Of a stretch of DNA of 57,826 nucleotides, positions 17,454-27,102 are shown piece by piece. A program made the translations under genes and the position numbers. This stretch comes from Porticoccaceae bacterium (lineage in GTDB: Bacteria; Pseudomonadota; Gammaproteobacteria; Pseudomonadales; Porticoccaceae). The stretch is taken from assembly GCA_029252555.1 (NCBI GenBank), contig JAQXBF010000029.1, positions 1 to 57,826 on the forward strand, read 5' to 3'. The notes under the pieces are model-generated. The model searched no databases and was not told the DNA's origin. It saw only the letters and a list, made by a program, of their open reading frames with translations. Position 1 is the first letter of the stretch. Each line of letters starts with the position of its first letter.

Positions 17454-19493
17454 ATGTTGAATAAAGTTGGAACTTCTCTGCTACTTAGCGCGGCTGTGCT
17501 CACCAATTCTGCAGTAGCAAATATTGATGAAATCGTAACTGTTGCGACCAGAGCCGAAGCAGATATTGCCCAGGTGATTGGCAGTGTCTCTGTGGTTGAT
17601 GAAAAAGCGTTAAAGTTGGTCTCCCATGCCCATGTGCAGCAGGCCCTTTCTCGCGTCGCAGGTGTTAATTTACACCGCGGCAACGGTCAGGAATATCTGC
17701 CCGCTGTGCGCTCACCCGTGCTGACTGGCGCCGGAGGCTGTGGTGGCTTTTTGATGCAAGAAGACGGTATTCCCCTGCGCGCCGCCGGGTTCTGCAACAT
17801 TAATGAACTGTTCGAAGCCAATACAGAAATGGCTCAGCGTATCGAAGTGTTGCGAGGCACGGGCACTGTCTTGCATGGCTCTAATGCGATGCATGGGGTA
17901 ATTAATATTGTCACACCAGAGATTTCCGAACAGCGCAATCTGGGACTGGAGATCGGTGGCAATGACTACAGCAGAGTTAAGTTTAAATCTGCCAGAGACA
18001 ATCTCGGGATCGCTGGTCATTTTACTCGGGATGGTGGTTATCGCGATGAGTCCGGTTTTGATCAACAGAAAGTGTCGTTGCGTCACGCCTATAAAAGCGA
18101 TGATTTAAAGATTGATTCCGGTATCACTGTAACCAATCTCAATCAGGAAACAGCTAGCTTTATAGAAGGCCTTGACGCCTACAAAGACGATTCTCAGATC
18201 AAACTAAACCTTAATCCCGAGGCCTATCGCGATGTCCGCTCCGCGCGAGCATGGTCGCGAATGAGTAAATCAGAGCAGAACTACCAGCTGATTGTGACTC
18301 CCTATATTCGTTACAGCCAAATGGATTTCTTGCAGCACTTTCTGCCGGGCGACCCATTGGAAGAGAATGGTCAAAAGAGCCTCGGTGTGCAGGTGGGTTA
18401 CTACCGAACACTGAGTCAGGGCGTTAATGTTATTGGTGGCGTTGATGTGGAGGTAACCGAGGCCTACCTGAAGCAGTCTCAGGATGCGCCGACCAGAGGT
18501 CCAAGCTTTTTGCAGGAGACTATTCCTCAAGGGCAGCATTACGACTATCAGGTCGATGCCAGATTAGCAGCGCCCTTTATCCATATGGACTGGGCTGTTA
18601 ATGACCAGCTGTCCCTGAGTGGTGGCGTGCGTTTCGAGTCGGTAAGCTACGACTACAGTAATAATATGCTGACCGGTCGCACCAGAGCCGATGGCACCGA
18701 ATGTGGTCGTGGAGGTTGCCGTTATAGTCGCCCTGCCAGTGGTAAAGATGATTTTAATAACTGGTCATCTAACCTGGGTGCAAAGTTTAATCTGAGTGAA
18801 AGCAGCAGTGCTTTCGTGCGACTGGCGCGGGGCTTTAGAGCACCTCAGGCCACGGAGCTTTATCGTTTACAGCGGGCTCAGCAGATTACTGACCTAGATT
18901 CAGAGAGCATTGACTCGGTGGAGTTAGGTATTGCGGGTTATAACCAATCCCTGAGTTATAAGTTGGCTGTTTATCATATGGAAAAAGACAATGTGATTTT
19001 CAGAGACTCGAGCTTTTTTAATGTCAGTGATGGCAATACAGAGCATCAGGGTATTGAATTGGAACTAGACTATGAGATTAATTCCACTTGGTCCCTGGGG
19101 GTTAGTGCAACTCAGGCGCGCCATACCTATCTCAACAGCACAGTTCTGGGTGGTGTTAGTATTCGTGGCAATGATATAGACACGGCACCAAGGCTTTTTG
19201 GCAGTGCGAGACTGGCTTGGACGCCCGCAGATAATAAGAGTTTAGAGCTTGAATGGCAGGCGATGGGTAGTTACTACTTAAATCCGGAAAACCTGCATAG
19301 GTACGAAGGCCATGACTTAATTCATCTCCGAGCGGGCTGGACTGTCTCTCAATCAATGAGAGTTTTTGCCAATATTAGTAATCTCACCGACGAGCACTAC
19401 GCAGAGCGCGCGGACTACACGAGCTTTAGCCAGGAGCGTTATTTCCCCGGTATGCCGAGATCATTGCAGGTTGGCATGGAGTGGAGTTGGTAG
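17454..19493 (+). CDS. TonB-dependent outer-membrane receptor
   Basis: The 679-residue protein has a signal peptide ending in AVA or nearby, a TonB-box-like stretch (DEIVTVATR), a plug domain (about 35-150, with VLRGTGTVLHGSNAMHGVINI), and a 22-strand-type barrel ending in aromatic WSW with NLTDEHYAERADYTSF just before. Two cysteines in the plug (GAGGCGG, AGFCNIN) and two in an extracellular loop (ECGRGGC) could form disulfides. The length is in the normal range for siderophore, cobalamin or other ligand receptors. The ligand is unknown. Its only close partner is the reductase upstream, 13 bases away. Confidence 0.9.
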   Translation: MLNKVGTSLLLSAAVLTNSAVANIDEIVTVATRAEADIAQVIGSVSVVDEKALKLVSHAHVQQALSRVAGVNLHRGNGQEYLPAVRSPVLTGAGGCGGFLMQEDGIPLRAAGFCNINELFEANTEMAQRIEVLRGTGTVLHGSNAMHGVINIVTPEISEQRNLGLEIGGNDYSRVKFKSARDNLGIAGHFTRDGGYRDESGFDQQKVSLRHAYKSDDLKIDSGITVTNLNQETASFIEGLDAYKDDSQIKLNLNPEAYRDVRSARAWSRMSKSEQNYQLIVTPYIRYSQMDFLQHFLPGDPLEENGQKSLGVQVGYYRTLSQGVNVIGGVDVEVTEAYLKQSQDAPTRGPSFLQETIPQGQHYDYQVDARLAAPFIHMDWAVNDQLSLSGGVRFESVSYDYSNNMLTGRTRADGTECGRGGCRYSRPASGKDDFNNWSSNLGAKFNLSESSSAFVRLARGFRAPQATELYRLQRAQQITDLDSESIDSVELGIAGYNQSLSYKLAVYHMEKDNVIFRDSSFFNVSDGNTEHQGIELELDYEINSTWSLGVSATQARHTYLNSTVLGGVSIRGNDIDTAPRLFGSARLAWTPADNKSLELEWQAMGSYYLNPENLHRYEGHDLIHLRAGWTVSQSMRVFANISNLTDEHYAERADYTSFSQERYFPGMPRSLQVGMEWSW

Positions 19494-19668
19494 CGGGCGA
19501 GCAAAGTAAACCAAAACAGCGGCCATAAACGTAACATCTGCACTTTAAATGATTTTAAAGGTAAACTATATGTAGTTTAGATGTATAGGGCAGGAAAACA
19601 GGACAGGAATAAATATAGGAAAAATAACAACTAGATAACTGATATTACCTGCTGAGGGGTTGCGCTAT

Positions 19669-20937
19669 ATGGATCTTCATCCACTTAAAGATTCTTTAAT
19701 TAACGAGTTGCACAATCGCCCCTTTCCGGTAGTTGACCTGCCTGCTCAGGTTTCCAGCCTAGTATTTCTGCACTGCGGCGATCGCCAGTCGGAGTTGGAT
19801 AAACTCACCGAGCTTGCGCAAGTGCATGGGGCAGCAGCACCTCAGGCTAACGCCGACTGTTACTACCAGAGCTTTCAGGATTTTGATTTGCGCTGGGAAT
19901 TTCACAATGAATTTTCTACCTACACGGTTATTAGAAGGGGTCAGTCGGAGCAGTCTTTTTGCCCGGATGTCTTTTCACTGATAAACGGTGGCTGGGTTGA
20001 TAGCCTTCATGGACAGGTTATAGCCGCCAACCATATCGATTTGCGGCCCGCAGCTAGCGCCCCAACATCCCAAGAAAAACTCTCCGAGCTATTTAACGGC
20101 CAGCGATTAGTCGGTAGCAAAATTTACGATGGCATGGCCAGTATCTGGACCTCAGTGCAGTCGGAAGATGACGGGTTTATTCGTACCCTGGTTGTTGATG
20201 ATGGTTTGGACTCATTTCAGGCTGGCAGATTAGTTCGCAACCTTCTGGAGATTGCCGCCTATCGTTCAATGACGTTACTGGCACTGCCAACGGCGCGGCT
20301 TCTAATGCCCGAAGTTCGCCAGTTAGAACAGCGGTTAGTAGAGACCAACGGCAAATTAAATCAGCTAGTTACCCTGCAGGACGAGCAGACTTTAATGAAT
20401 GAGTTGATCGCAGAGGCGACCCAGTTAGAGAAACTGGTTGCCGACCACAACTACCGTTTTTCCGCCACCGAGGCGTACTTTAATTTAACCGAGAGCAGGT
20501 TGGATATGCTGCGAGAGCAAAAGATGCCAGCGATTCGCACGCTAAAGCAATTTCATGTCCGGCGGTTTATACCTGCCTTTAACACCTGCATGTCAGTGGT
20601 TAAGCGCAAAGAGAATCTATCCAAGCGCATCAGCCGCACCAGTGAACTACTCCACCTCAGGTTACAGCTATCCCTTGAGACACAGAATCAGCAACTCTTG
20701 GCCTCTATGGATAAGCGCAGCGAAATACAGCTGCGCCTGCAACAAACGGTAGAGGGGCTCTCGGTGGTTGCCATGACTTACTACAGCATGAATCTGATTG
20801 AGCTGCTGGCTAAGCCATTGCCTATTCAAGACTACCTGCCAATTTCCCACGGCATGGCGCTGGCGCTATTCACACCGGTGGTTTTTATTGGGGCCATTAT
20901 GGTGGTTTTAAGAATTCGTAAAAAGCTGCACAGTTAG
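19669..20937 (+). CDS. DUF3422 family membrane-associated protein
   Basis: A protein of 422 residues starting MDLHPLKDSLINELHNRPFP in parts, the hallmark N-terminus of DUF3422 (ELHNRPFP). It contains DLRWEFHNEFSTYT, a long coiled-coil middle (about 215-350) and two C-terminal membrane segments (MTYYSMNLIELLAKPL and ALALFTPVVFIGAIMVVL in parts). I chose the ATG at 19669 because gagggg (19654-19659) is nine bases ahead of it. The TTG at 19660 is too close. The role of the family is unknown. Its last four bases overlap the end of the convergent hisA-like gene. Confidence 0.88.
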   Translation: MDLHPLKDSLINELHNRPFPVVDLPAQVSSLVFLHCGDRQSELDKLTELAQVHGAAAPQANADCYYQSFQDFDLRWEFHNEFSTYTVIRRGQSEQSFCPDVFSLINGGWVDSLHGQVIAANHIDLRPAASAPTSQEKLSELFNGQRLVGSKIYDGMASIWTSVQSEDDGFIRTLVVDDGLDSFQAGRLVRNLLEIAAYRSMTLLALPTARLLMPEVRQLEQRLVETNGKLNQLVTLQDEQTLMNELIAEATQLEKLVADHNYRFSATEAYFNLTESRLDMLREQKMPAIRTLKQFHVRRFIPAFNTCMSVVKRKENLSKRISRTSELLHLRLQLSLETQNQQLLASMDKRSEIQLRLQQTVEGLSVVAMTYYSMNLIELLAKPLPIQDYLPISHGMALALFTPVVFIGAIMVVLRIRKKLHS

Positions 20938-21701
20938 TTTGCCTGAAGATTCCACTGGATACAGTCTTCGAGACTAATGCCATTGCCGCCAAAGATGTCC
21001 AGGGCACTGCCTATGGTCAGGTCCACCTTACCAGCAGAGAGGGAATTGACCAGCTGAAGATCGTCCAGAGAACGAGCCCCCCCTGCATAGGTGCAGGGAA
21101 GAGAGCAGCAACGCCCAAGTAACGCGACCAGATGTTTATCTATACCAGCCTGCAAGCCTTCAACATCTGCAGCATGTACCAAAAATTCAGCGCAGTGATT
21201 TTCCAACTCAGCAATAGTGGGCTGGTCAACAACAGTGCCTGTGATGGTCTGCCAGCGATCTGTGGCGATCATCCAGCCCTGCTCCGTTTTACGGCAGCTG
21301 AGGTCAAGAACAAGATGCTCAGCGCCAACTGCCGCTTTAATAGCCTCTAACCGAGGCCAAGAAAATTGGCCATTCTCAAAGAGATAGGAGGTGACAATAA
21401 TGTGTGAGGCGCCCGCTTCTAAATAGCTGGCTGCATTGTCAAGATTTACCCCACCACCAAACTGCATGCCCTTGGGGTAGGCCCCCAAGGCTTCCAGAAC
21501 CTGCTGTTGGTTATTGGGCCCCAATGCAATCACATGGCCACCGGTTAACTGGTTTTGCTTATAAAGGTCGGCGTAATAGGCTGCGGAATGGGTGCTGACA
21601 AAATTGGTATTTGCGCCGACATCGGTAAGGCTGCCGCCAACAATCTGTTTGACCTGACCCTGATGTAAGTCGATACATGGACGGAAAACAGTCAACGGCA
21701 T
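20934..21701 (-). CDS. hisA: HisA of eukaryotic (HIS6) type
   Basis: This 255-residue TIM-barrel protein follows the yeast HIS6 pattern and not the usual bacterial HisA. It has FRPCIDLHQGQVKQIVGGSL, TNFVSTHSAAYYADLYK, HVIALGPNN, GGGVNLDNAASYLEAGASH, IVTSYLFENGQF, LVLDLSCRK, FLVHAADVEGLQAGID, YAGGARSLDDLQLV and GKVDLTIGSALDIFGGN. The reaction would be the isomerisation of ProFAR to PRFAR in histidine synthesis. The catalytic aspartates are expected in CIDLH and HAADVEG. It lies 63 bases behind liuE on the same strand, so it may be the last gene of the liu transcript, an odd place for a histidine gene. No other his genes are in the window. Transfer from a eukaryote or an old bacterial variant are both possible. 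Confidence 0.85.
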   Translation of the reverse strand: MPLTVFRPCIDLHQGQVKQIVGGSLTDVGANTNFVSTHSAAYYADLYKQNQLTGGHVIALGPNNQQQVLEALGAYPKGMQFGGGVNLDNAASYLEAGASHIIVTSYLFENGQFSWPRLEAIKAAVGAEHLVLDLSCRKTEQGWMIATDRWQTITGTVVDQPTIAELENHCAEFLVHAADVEGLQAGIDKHLVALLGRCCSLPCTYAGGARSLDDLQLVNSLSAGKVDLTIGSALDIFGGNGISLEDCIQWNLQAN

Positions 21702-21764
21702 AACTCCAAGGGTAAATTTAATGACCGCATTATAGCTTAATGGGTGACTGGTACTAAAAAGTTG

Positions 21765-22658
21765 TTACTGAAAAGCGATGGAGACTTTGGAACCGTTTTG
21801 CCGGTTGAGCTTTGCACAGATCATATTGCCTGCTGCAATCAACTTTTCCAGATTGACACCATGTTCAATACCCAAGCCATTAAGCATATACACCAAATCT
21901 TCGCTGGCCACATTACCCGAAGCACCTTTTGCATAGGGGCAGCCACCTAGCCCAGCGACCGAACTGTCAATCACAGCGATGCCATGTTGCAAGGCGACAA
22001 GAATATTAGCTAGTGCCTGACCATAGGTGTCATGCATATGCACCGCCAGTTTATTGGCCGGCAGTTCAGTGAGTAACCTTGCCAGTAGCGCCTCTGTGCA
22101 AGCAGGGGTGCCCGCGCCAATAGTGTCACCCAATGAGACTTCATAGCAGCCCGTAGCCAACAACTTGCTCGCCACATCTGCTACCTGCTCTGGGCCTATC
22201 GTGCCCTCATAGGGGCAACCCAACACACAAGAAATATAGCCACGCACTGCTATACCAGACCGACGCGCTTTTTCTATAACCGGCACAAAACGTTCAAGAC
22301 TTTCTGCAATAGAGCAATTAATGTTTTTCTGGCTAAAGCTTTCCGAGGCAGCAGCAAACACCGCAACCTCTTTTACTCCGCATTCAATGGCCCTTTCAAG
22401 CCCCTGCATATTTGGTGTCAGAGCGGCATAGGTAGTTGATTTATCTACGGGCAAGCCAGCGAAGACCTCGGCACTGCCAGCCATTTGCGGTATCCATTTA
22501 GGGCTGACAAAACTACCCGCTTCAATATAGCCAAGGCCGGCCTCGGCCAGTTTATTAATCAACTCAATTTTGGTGGCCAGATTCAGGGCAACGGCTTCAT
22601 TTTGCAGGCCGTCCCGAGGGCCCACTTCAACGATTCTTACACTGCTAGGGTAGCTCAT
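21765..22658 (-). CDS. liuE: Hydroxymethylglutaryl-CoA lyase (leucine pathway)
   Basis: The 297-residue DRE-TIM barrel splits HMG-CoA to acetyl-CoA and acetoacetate, the last step of leucine degradation. Visible motifs are VEVGPRDGLQNE near the start (catalytic Arg and metal Asp), YIEAGSFVSP, SLGDTIGAG, VHMHDTYGQALAN (metal His pair) and the active-site cysteine loop GLGGCPYAKGASGN. Its ATG overlaps the liuD stop by four bases, showing translational coupling. A second, diverged HMGL-like gene lies at 31059. Confidence 0.93.
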   Translation of the reverse strand: MSYPSSVRIVEVGPRDGLQNEAVALNLATKIELINKLAEAGLGYIEAGSFVSPKWIPQMAGSAEVFAGLPVDKSTTYAALTPNMQGLERAIECGVKEVAVFAAASESFSQKNINCSIAESLERFVPVIEKARRSGIAVRGYISCVLGCPYEGTIGPEQVADVASKLLATGCYEVSLGDTIGAGTPACTEALLARLLTELPANKLAVHMHDTYGQALANILVALQHGIAVIDSSVAGLGGCPYAKGASGNVASEDLVYMLNGLGIEHGVNLEKLIAAGNMICAKLNRQNGSKVSIAFQ

Positions 22659-24556
22659 TTTTGATCCGCCTCAAATGCCAATAACTCCTCACCACCATCC
22701 ACCAGATCACCGGGCTGGAAATAGAACTCAGCCACCTGACCATCTGCTGGGGCGATAATGCAGTGCTCCATTTTCATGGCTTCCATCACTAGCAAGGTAT
22801 CTCCTTTAGCTACGGTTGCGCCAAGCTCAGAGAGCAGAGTCACCACTGTGCCATTCATTGGCGCAGTTAAATTACCACCGGCCAGCTCATCATCCAGACC
22901 CAGATCAGGCATAACTTCGCAGCAGCGAAAAAAGCCTTGGGGAGTAAAAAGATCAAAGCCGGTATCGTCAGCTACAATTGTTGAGTCTGCCAAGCTAGTG
23001 CCGGAGTCGGCGCCTGAATTCACTGTGGTACCCTGAATCTCGATTGCATAACTGGGCTTGGGTAGCCCCCAGTTATCTCTGGCATGCCAAGGGGAGTTGG
23101 GGTCCCTGGATACCTTGGCCTGCGCTAGTGCCTGTTGGCCCCGTAAATGTTGTATGGCCGCTGCTGCCAGTGGGGTGGCATAACCGACATCCTGCTCTCG
23201 CTGGCGAAAGATTTCATCCCAGTGCTGTTCAATATACCCAGTGTCCACATCACCAGCGCCAAAGGCCTGGCTAGTGGCGAGATTGTAGAGAAAACCGATA
23301 TTGGTTTTCAGCCCGCCAATGCGGTATTGGGCAAGAGCCTGAGTTAAGCGTTTCAGCGCGCGCTTACGATCCGTATCCCAGACCACCAGTTTGGCAATCA
23401 TAGGGTCGTAATAAATACTGACCGAATCGCCTTCCACCACACCGCTGTCCACACGAATATGGTCGGTCTCTGCTGGTGGCTGAAGCAGGTTTAAACGGCC
23501 GGTGGCAGGAAGAAAATCATGGTCCGGATTCTCCGCATAAATACGAGCCTCAAAAGCATGGCCATTAATTTGAAGCTGACCCTGAGTGCAGGGCAGTGGT
23601 TTGCCTACGGCAACCAACAGCTGCCATTCCACTAGATCCTGACCGCTAATCATTTCAGTCACCGGGTGCTCAACTTGCAGGCGAGTATTCATCTCCATAA
23701 AGAAAAACTCGCCCTGGGTATCCAACAAAAACTCAACAGTGCCAGCACCCTCATAGTTAATTGCCTGAGCCGCCTTAATAGCCGCCTCACCCATTTGCTG
23801 ACGCAGAGCAGCACTCATTCCCGGTGCTGGAGCCTCTTCAATTACCTTCTGGTGTCGACGCTGCAGAGAGCAATCGCGCTCAAACAGATACACGGCGTTT
23901 TTATGGCTATCGCAAAATACCTGAATCTCAACATGGCGGGGTTTAAGCAGGTATTTCTCCACGAGCATAATGTCGTCATTAAAGCTGTTTTGAGCTTCGC
24001 GCTTGGCGGCATCCAAAGCCGCATCAAACTCGTCCTCAGAATAAACCGCGCGCATTCCCTTGCCACCGCCACCGGCAGCAGCTTTAAGCAGCACCGGATA
24101 GCCCATATCATTTGCCGCGCGCTTAAGTAGGTCTGAGTTTTGATCATTACCATGATAGCCAGGCACCAAGGGTACCCCGGCATCGGCCATAATCGTTTTG
24201 GCCGCAGACTTAGAACCCATCGCCAAAATAGCCTCAGAGGGTGGCCCAACAAACACCAGATTATGGGCACTGCACTGACGGCAGAACTCAGCGTTTTCCG
24301 AAAGAAAACCATAGCCAGGGTGAATAGCCTGAGCACCGCTATCCAATGCCGCTTGAATCAACTTATCGATCACCAGATAGGATTCATTGGCGGGAGAAGA
24401 ACCTATATAGACAGCTTCATCCGCCATTTGCACATGCAGAGCGTCGCAATCAGCATCACTATAAACAGCTACCGTGGCGACATTAAGCGCACGGGCAGTT
24501 TTAATAATTCGGCAAGCAATTTCACCGCGATTGGCAATCAATATTTTAGTAAACAT
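22655..24556 (-). CDS. liuD: Methylcrotonyl-CoA carboxylase, biotin-carrying alpha subunit
   Basis: The protein has about 633 residues from the ATG at 24556 (MFTKILIANRGEIACRI), which matches the family start better than the TTG at 24568. It has an N-terminal biotin carboxylase with the ATP-grasp loop KAAAGGGGKGM and EAPAPGM, a middle linker, and a C-terminal biotinyl domain with the lysine in VMEAMKMEH (about residue 592). With LiuB it carboxylates 3-methylcrotonyl-CoA. It lies 8 bases behind liuC and overlaps liuE by four bases. Confidence 0.93.
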   Translation of the reverse strand: MFTKILIANRGEIACRIIKTARALNVATVAVYSDADCDALHVQMADEAVYIGSSPANESYLVIDKLIQAALDSGAQAIHPGYGFLSENAEFCRQCSAHNLVFVGPPSEAILAMGSKSAAKTIMADAGVPLVPGYHGNDQNSDLLKRAANDMGYPVLLKAAAGGGGKGMRAVYSEDEFDAALDAAKREAQNSFNDDIMLVEKYLLKPRHVEIQVFCDSHKNAVYLFERDCSLQRRHQKVIEEAPAPGMSAALRQQMGEAAIKAAQAINYEGAGTVEFLLDTQGEFFFMEMNTRLQVEHPVTEMISGQDLVEWQLLVAVGKPLPCTQGQLQINGHAFEARIYAENPDHDFLPATGRLNLLQPPAETDHIRVDSGVVEGDSVSIYYDPMIAKLVVWDTDRKRALKRLTQALAQYRIGGLKTNIGFLYNLATSQAFGAGDVDTGYIEQHWDEIFRQREQDVGYATPLAAAAIQHLRGQQALAQAKVSRDPNSPWHARDNWGLPKPSYAIEIQGTTVNSGADSGTSLADSTIVADDTGFDLFTPQGFFRCCEVMPDLGLDDELAGGNLTAPMNGTVVTLLSELGATVAKGDTLLVMEAMKMEHCIIAPADGQVAEFYFQPGDLVDGGEELLAFEADQK

Positions 24557-24564
24557 AAGGCGCT

Positions 24565-25350
24565 TCAATCCTTTAGCCAGTTGGGTTTTCGTTTTTCCAA
24601 AAAGGCATTTAAACCCTCCTGACCCTGCTGGCTAACGCGAATAGTCGCAATCACTTCACAGGTATGATCAATCAAACTCTGATCTATAGTTTGACCGCTG
24701 ACATCAGAGACCAACTGTTTGGCTGCCACAACAGCTTCAGGGCCATTTGCCAACACAGCCTCAATAAGCAGGTTAATCTGATCGTCCAAATTCTCGGCAT
24801 CAACGACCTCAGTCAGCAAGCCAATTTGCATCGCTTTATGTGCGTCAAAACGTTCTGCGGTAATGAAGTATCGTCGTGCCGCTCTTTCACCAATCGCCGT
24901 AATCACATAGGGGCTGATAGTCGCCGGCACCAACCCAATCTTGACCTCACTCAAACAAAAGCTCGCCGCACTGGTTGCCACCGCCATATCACAACAACTC
25001 ACCAGCCCCACAGCACCACCGAAGGCCGCACCCTGAACTCGGGCAACAGTGGGTTGGGGCATCTGATGTAGCGTTTTAAGCATCAGCGCCAGAGCCTGAG
25101 CATCCTGAAGGTTTTCATCATAGGAATAGGTCGCCATGCGTCTCATCCAATCCAGATCGGCACCGGCAGAAAAGTTTTTGCCCTCAGAACAAAGCACCAT
25201 AATCCGCACATCAGCATTAGCCGCAACCGCAGCAAAGGCATGGGTAAGCTGCAAAATAATGTGATCATCAAAAGCATTGTGCTTATCCGGATTATTCAAC
25301 CTAACCCAAGCAACCCCGCTATCATCAATCTCAGTAATCACTTCACTCAT
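24565..25350 (-). CDS. liuC: Methylglutaconyl-CoA hydratase (enoyl-CoA hydratase family)
   Basis: A crotonase-fold protein of 261 residues with VAWVRLNNPDKHNAFDD-like opening, oxyanion loops NFSAGADLDWM and GAAFGGAVGLVSC, and the C-terminal KRKPNW. It hydrates 3-methylglutaconyl-CoA to HMG-CoA. The ATG at 25350 has aggtgg eight bases upstream and is preferred over the GTG at 25362, which is itself in that Shine-Dalgarno. The spacing to liuB (126 bases) is the largest in the operon. Confidence 0.9.
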   Translation of the reverse strand: MSEVITEIDDSGVAWVRLNNPDKHNAFDDHIILQLTHAFAAVAANADVRIMVLCSEGKNFSAGADLDWMRRMATYSYDENLQDAQALALMLKTLHQMPQPTVARVQGAAFGGAVGLVSCCDMAVATSAASFCLSEVKIGLVPATISPYVITAIGERAARRYFITAERFDAHKAMQIGLLTEVVDAENLDDQINLLIEAVLANGPEAVVAAKQLVSDVSGQTIDQSLIDHTCEVIATIRVSQQGQEGLNAFLEKRKPNWLKD

Positions 25351-25476
25351 ACTAAATTCCACCTAACTCTAATCCTACCTAACCCTAATTCCACTCAATG
25401 CTCCGATTCAGGTTCCACAGCACTGATTCAAGAGAACCTTCGCTCCGCTCAAGATGACTTAGGCCTGCGTCCTAAG
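25351..25476. other. Spacer in the liu operon with repeat-like sequence
   Basis: This is the only wide gap inside the liu operon. It contains near-repeats of cctaactctaat / cctacctaaccctaat / ccac at 25363-25396 and then cttcgctccgctcaagatgac at 25438-25459 in parts, wording that looks like a dispersed intergenic repeat. I see no gene and no terminator hairpin with a T tract. Confidence 0.3.
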
Positions 25477-27084
25477 TTACATTCTAAACAGCCCAAACTT
25501 AGTCTCACCAATTTCCCGGTTGTGGCTCGCCGAAATCGACAGCCCCAAAACCCTGCGAGTATCCGCCGGATCAATCACGCCATCATCCCATAGCCTAGCC
25601 GACGCATAATAGGGATGACCCTGATTCTCATAATTATCAATAATTGGCTGCTTAAAGTCGGTCTCCTCCTGAGCACTCCAGCTTGTGCCATCGCGCTCAA
25701 ACTTATCGCGGGTAACCTGCGCCAAAACCCCCGCCGCCTGCTCACCACCCATCACCGAAATGCGCGCATTGGGCCACATAAACATAAAGCGAGGATCATA
25801 AGCGCGACCACACATACCATAGTTACCAGCGCCAAAAGAGCCACCAATCACCACAGTAAACTTAGGTACATTAGCCGTAGCCACCGCCGTCACCATCTTG
25901 GCGCCATGCTTGGCAATGCCATCATTTTCGTACTGCTTACCCACCATAAACCCAGTGATATTTTGCAGAAAAACCAGTGGAATTTTGCGCTGAGCGCAGA
26001 GCTCAATAAAGTGCGCACCTTTCTGAGCCGACTCACCAAATAAAATGCCATTGTTAGCCACAATACCCACCGGATAACCAAAGATGCGGGCAAAGCCACA
26101 AATCAGCGTAGTGCCATAGAGTGCCTTAAACTCATCAAAATCAGAGCCATCCACAACCCGGGCAACAACCTCGCGCACATCGTATTGCTTGCGCGAATCA
26201 GCAGGGATTACGCCATAAATTTCATCACCACTACAGACTGGCTCAACCGCATCAGCGATATCACCATTCACCGGCTTAACACGGTTTAGCCTAGCTACCG
26301 CCGAGCGTGCCAACTCCAGCGCGTGGTGATCATTGTTAGCCAGATGGTCTGCCACTCCAGAGGTGCGGCAGTGCACATCGCCACCGCCCAATTCCTCCGC
26401 ACTGACAACCTCACCCGTGGCGGCTTTGACCAGAGGCGGGCCACCGAGAAAAATCGTGCCCTGGTCCTTAACAATAATAGACTCGTCTGCCATGGCAGGC
26501 ACATAGGCACCGCCAGCAGTGCAAGAGCCCATCACAGCAGCAATTTGAGGGATATTTTGTGCAGACATATTGGCCTGATTAAAAAAGATACGACCAAAAT
26601 GATCACGGTCTGGGAACACCTCATCCTGCCGAGGCAGATTGGCACCGCCAGAGTCGACCAGATAAATACAGGGTAAGTTATTCTCCGCAGCAATAGCCTG
26701 CGCGCGCAGATGCTTTTTAACAGTCAGAGGGTAATAGCTACCACCTTTAACCGTCGCATCATTGGCAACCACCACACATTCCTGGCCACTAACTCTGCCA
26801 ATACCGGTAATAATGCCCGCGGCCGCAACATCTTCACCGTAAACATTGTGAGCCGCCAAGGCTGAAAACTCTAAAAATGGGGAGCCCGGGTCCAGCAGTT
26901 TTTGCACCCGCTCCCGTGGCAATAACTTGCCGCGACCCCTATGGCGATCGCGGGCTTTTTGGCCACCACCGCCATTAATTTTGGCGATAGTGGTTTTAAG
27001 GTCATCGACCTGAGCCTGCATTGACTCGTAATTAGTTTGATACTCAGTGCTGGCGATATTGATCTTGGAGTGAATAATGGTCAT
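25477..27084 (-). CDS. liuB: Methylcrotonyl-CoA carboxylase, carboxyltransferase beta subunit
   Basis: The 535-residue protein has the two-part carboxyltransferase crotonase fold. The N-half shows [44 protein letters not shown] in parts and [14 protein letters not shown]. The C-half shows [19 protein letters not shown]-like wording, [11 protein letters not shown], and [20 protein letters not shown] in parts. The length and the motif set are those of MCC beta and not propionyl-CoA carboxylase. It acts with LiuD on 3-methylcrotonyl-CoA. It starts 18 bases after liuA. Confidence 0.93.
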   Translation of the reverse strand: MTIIHSKINIASTEYQTNYESMQAQVDDLKTTIAKINGGGGQKARDRHRGRGKLLPRERVQKLLDPGSPFLEFSALAAHNVYGEDVAAAGIITGIGRVSGQECVVVANDATVKGGSYYPLTVKKHLRAQAIAAENNLPCIYLVDSGGANLPRQDEVFPDRDHFGRIFFNQANMSAQNIPQIAAVMGSCTAGGAYVPAMADESIIVKDQGTIFLGGPPLVKAATGEVVSAEELGGGDVHCRTSGVADHLANNDHHALELARSAVARLNRVKPVNGDIADAVEPVCSGDEIYGVIPADSRKQYDVREVVARVVDGSDFDEFKALYGTTLICGFARIFGYPVGIVANNGILFGESAQKGAHFIELCAQRKIPLVFLQNITGFMVGKQYENDGIAKHGAKMVTAVATANVPKFTVVIGGSFGAGNYGMCGRAYDPRFMFMWPNARISVMGGEQAAGVLAQVTRDKFERDGTSWSAQEETDFKQPIIDNYENQGHPYYASARLWDDGVIDPADTRRVLGLSISASHNREIGETKFGLFRM

Positions 27085-27102
27085 GGTCGTTTTCTCCGGC
27101 GC

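Noticed and set aside
23666-24130. Plus-strand frames of about 150 residues opposite liuD
   Set aside because: Codon-shadow frames of a well-conserved biotin carboxylase gene.
25363-25460. Possible CRISPR or array-like repeat in the liu spacer
   Set aside because: The repeated words are short, uneven and without spacers of constant length. No CRISPR array is visible anywhere in the window.
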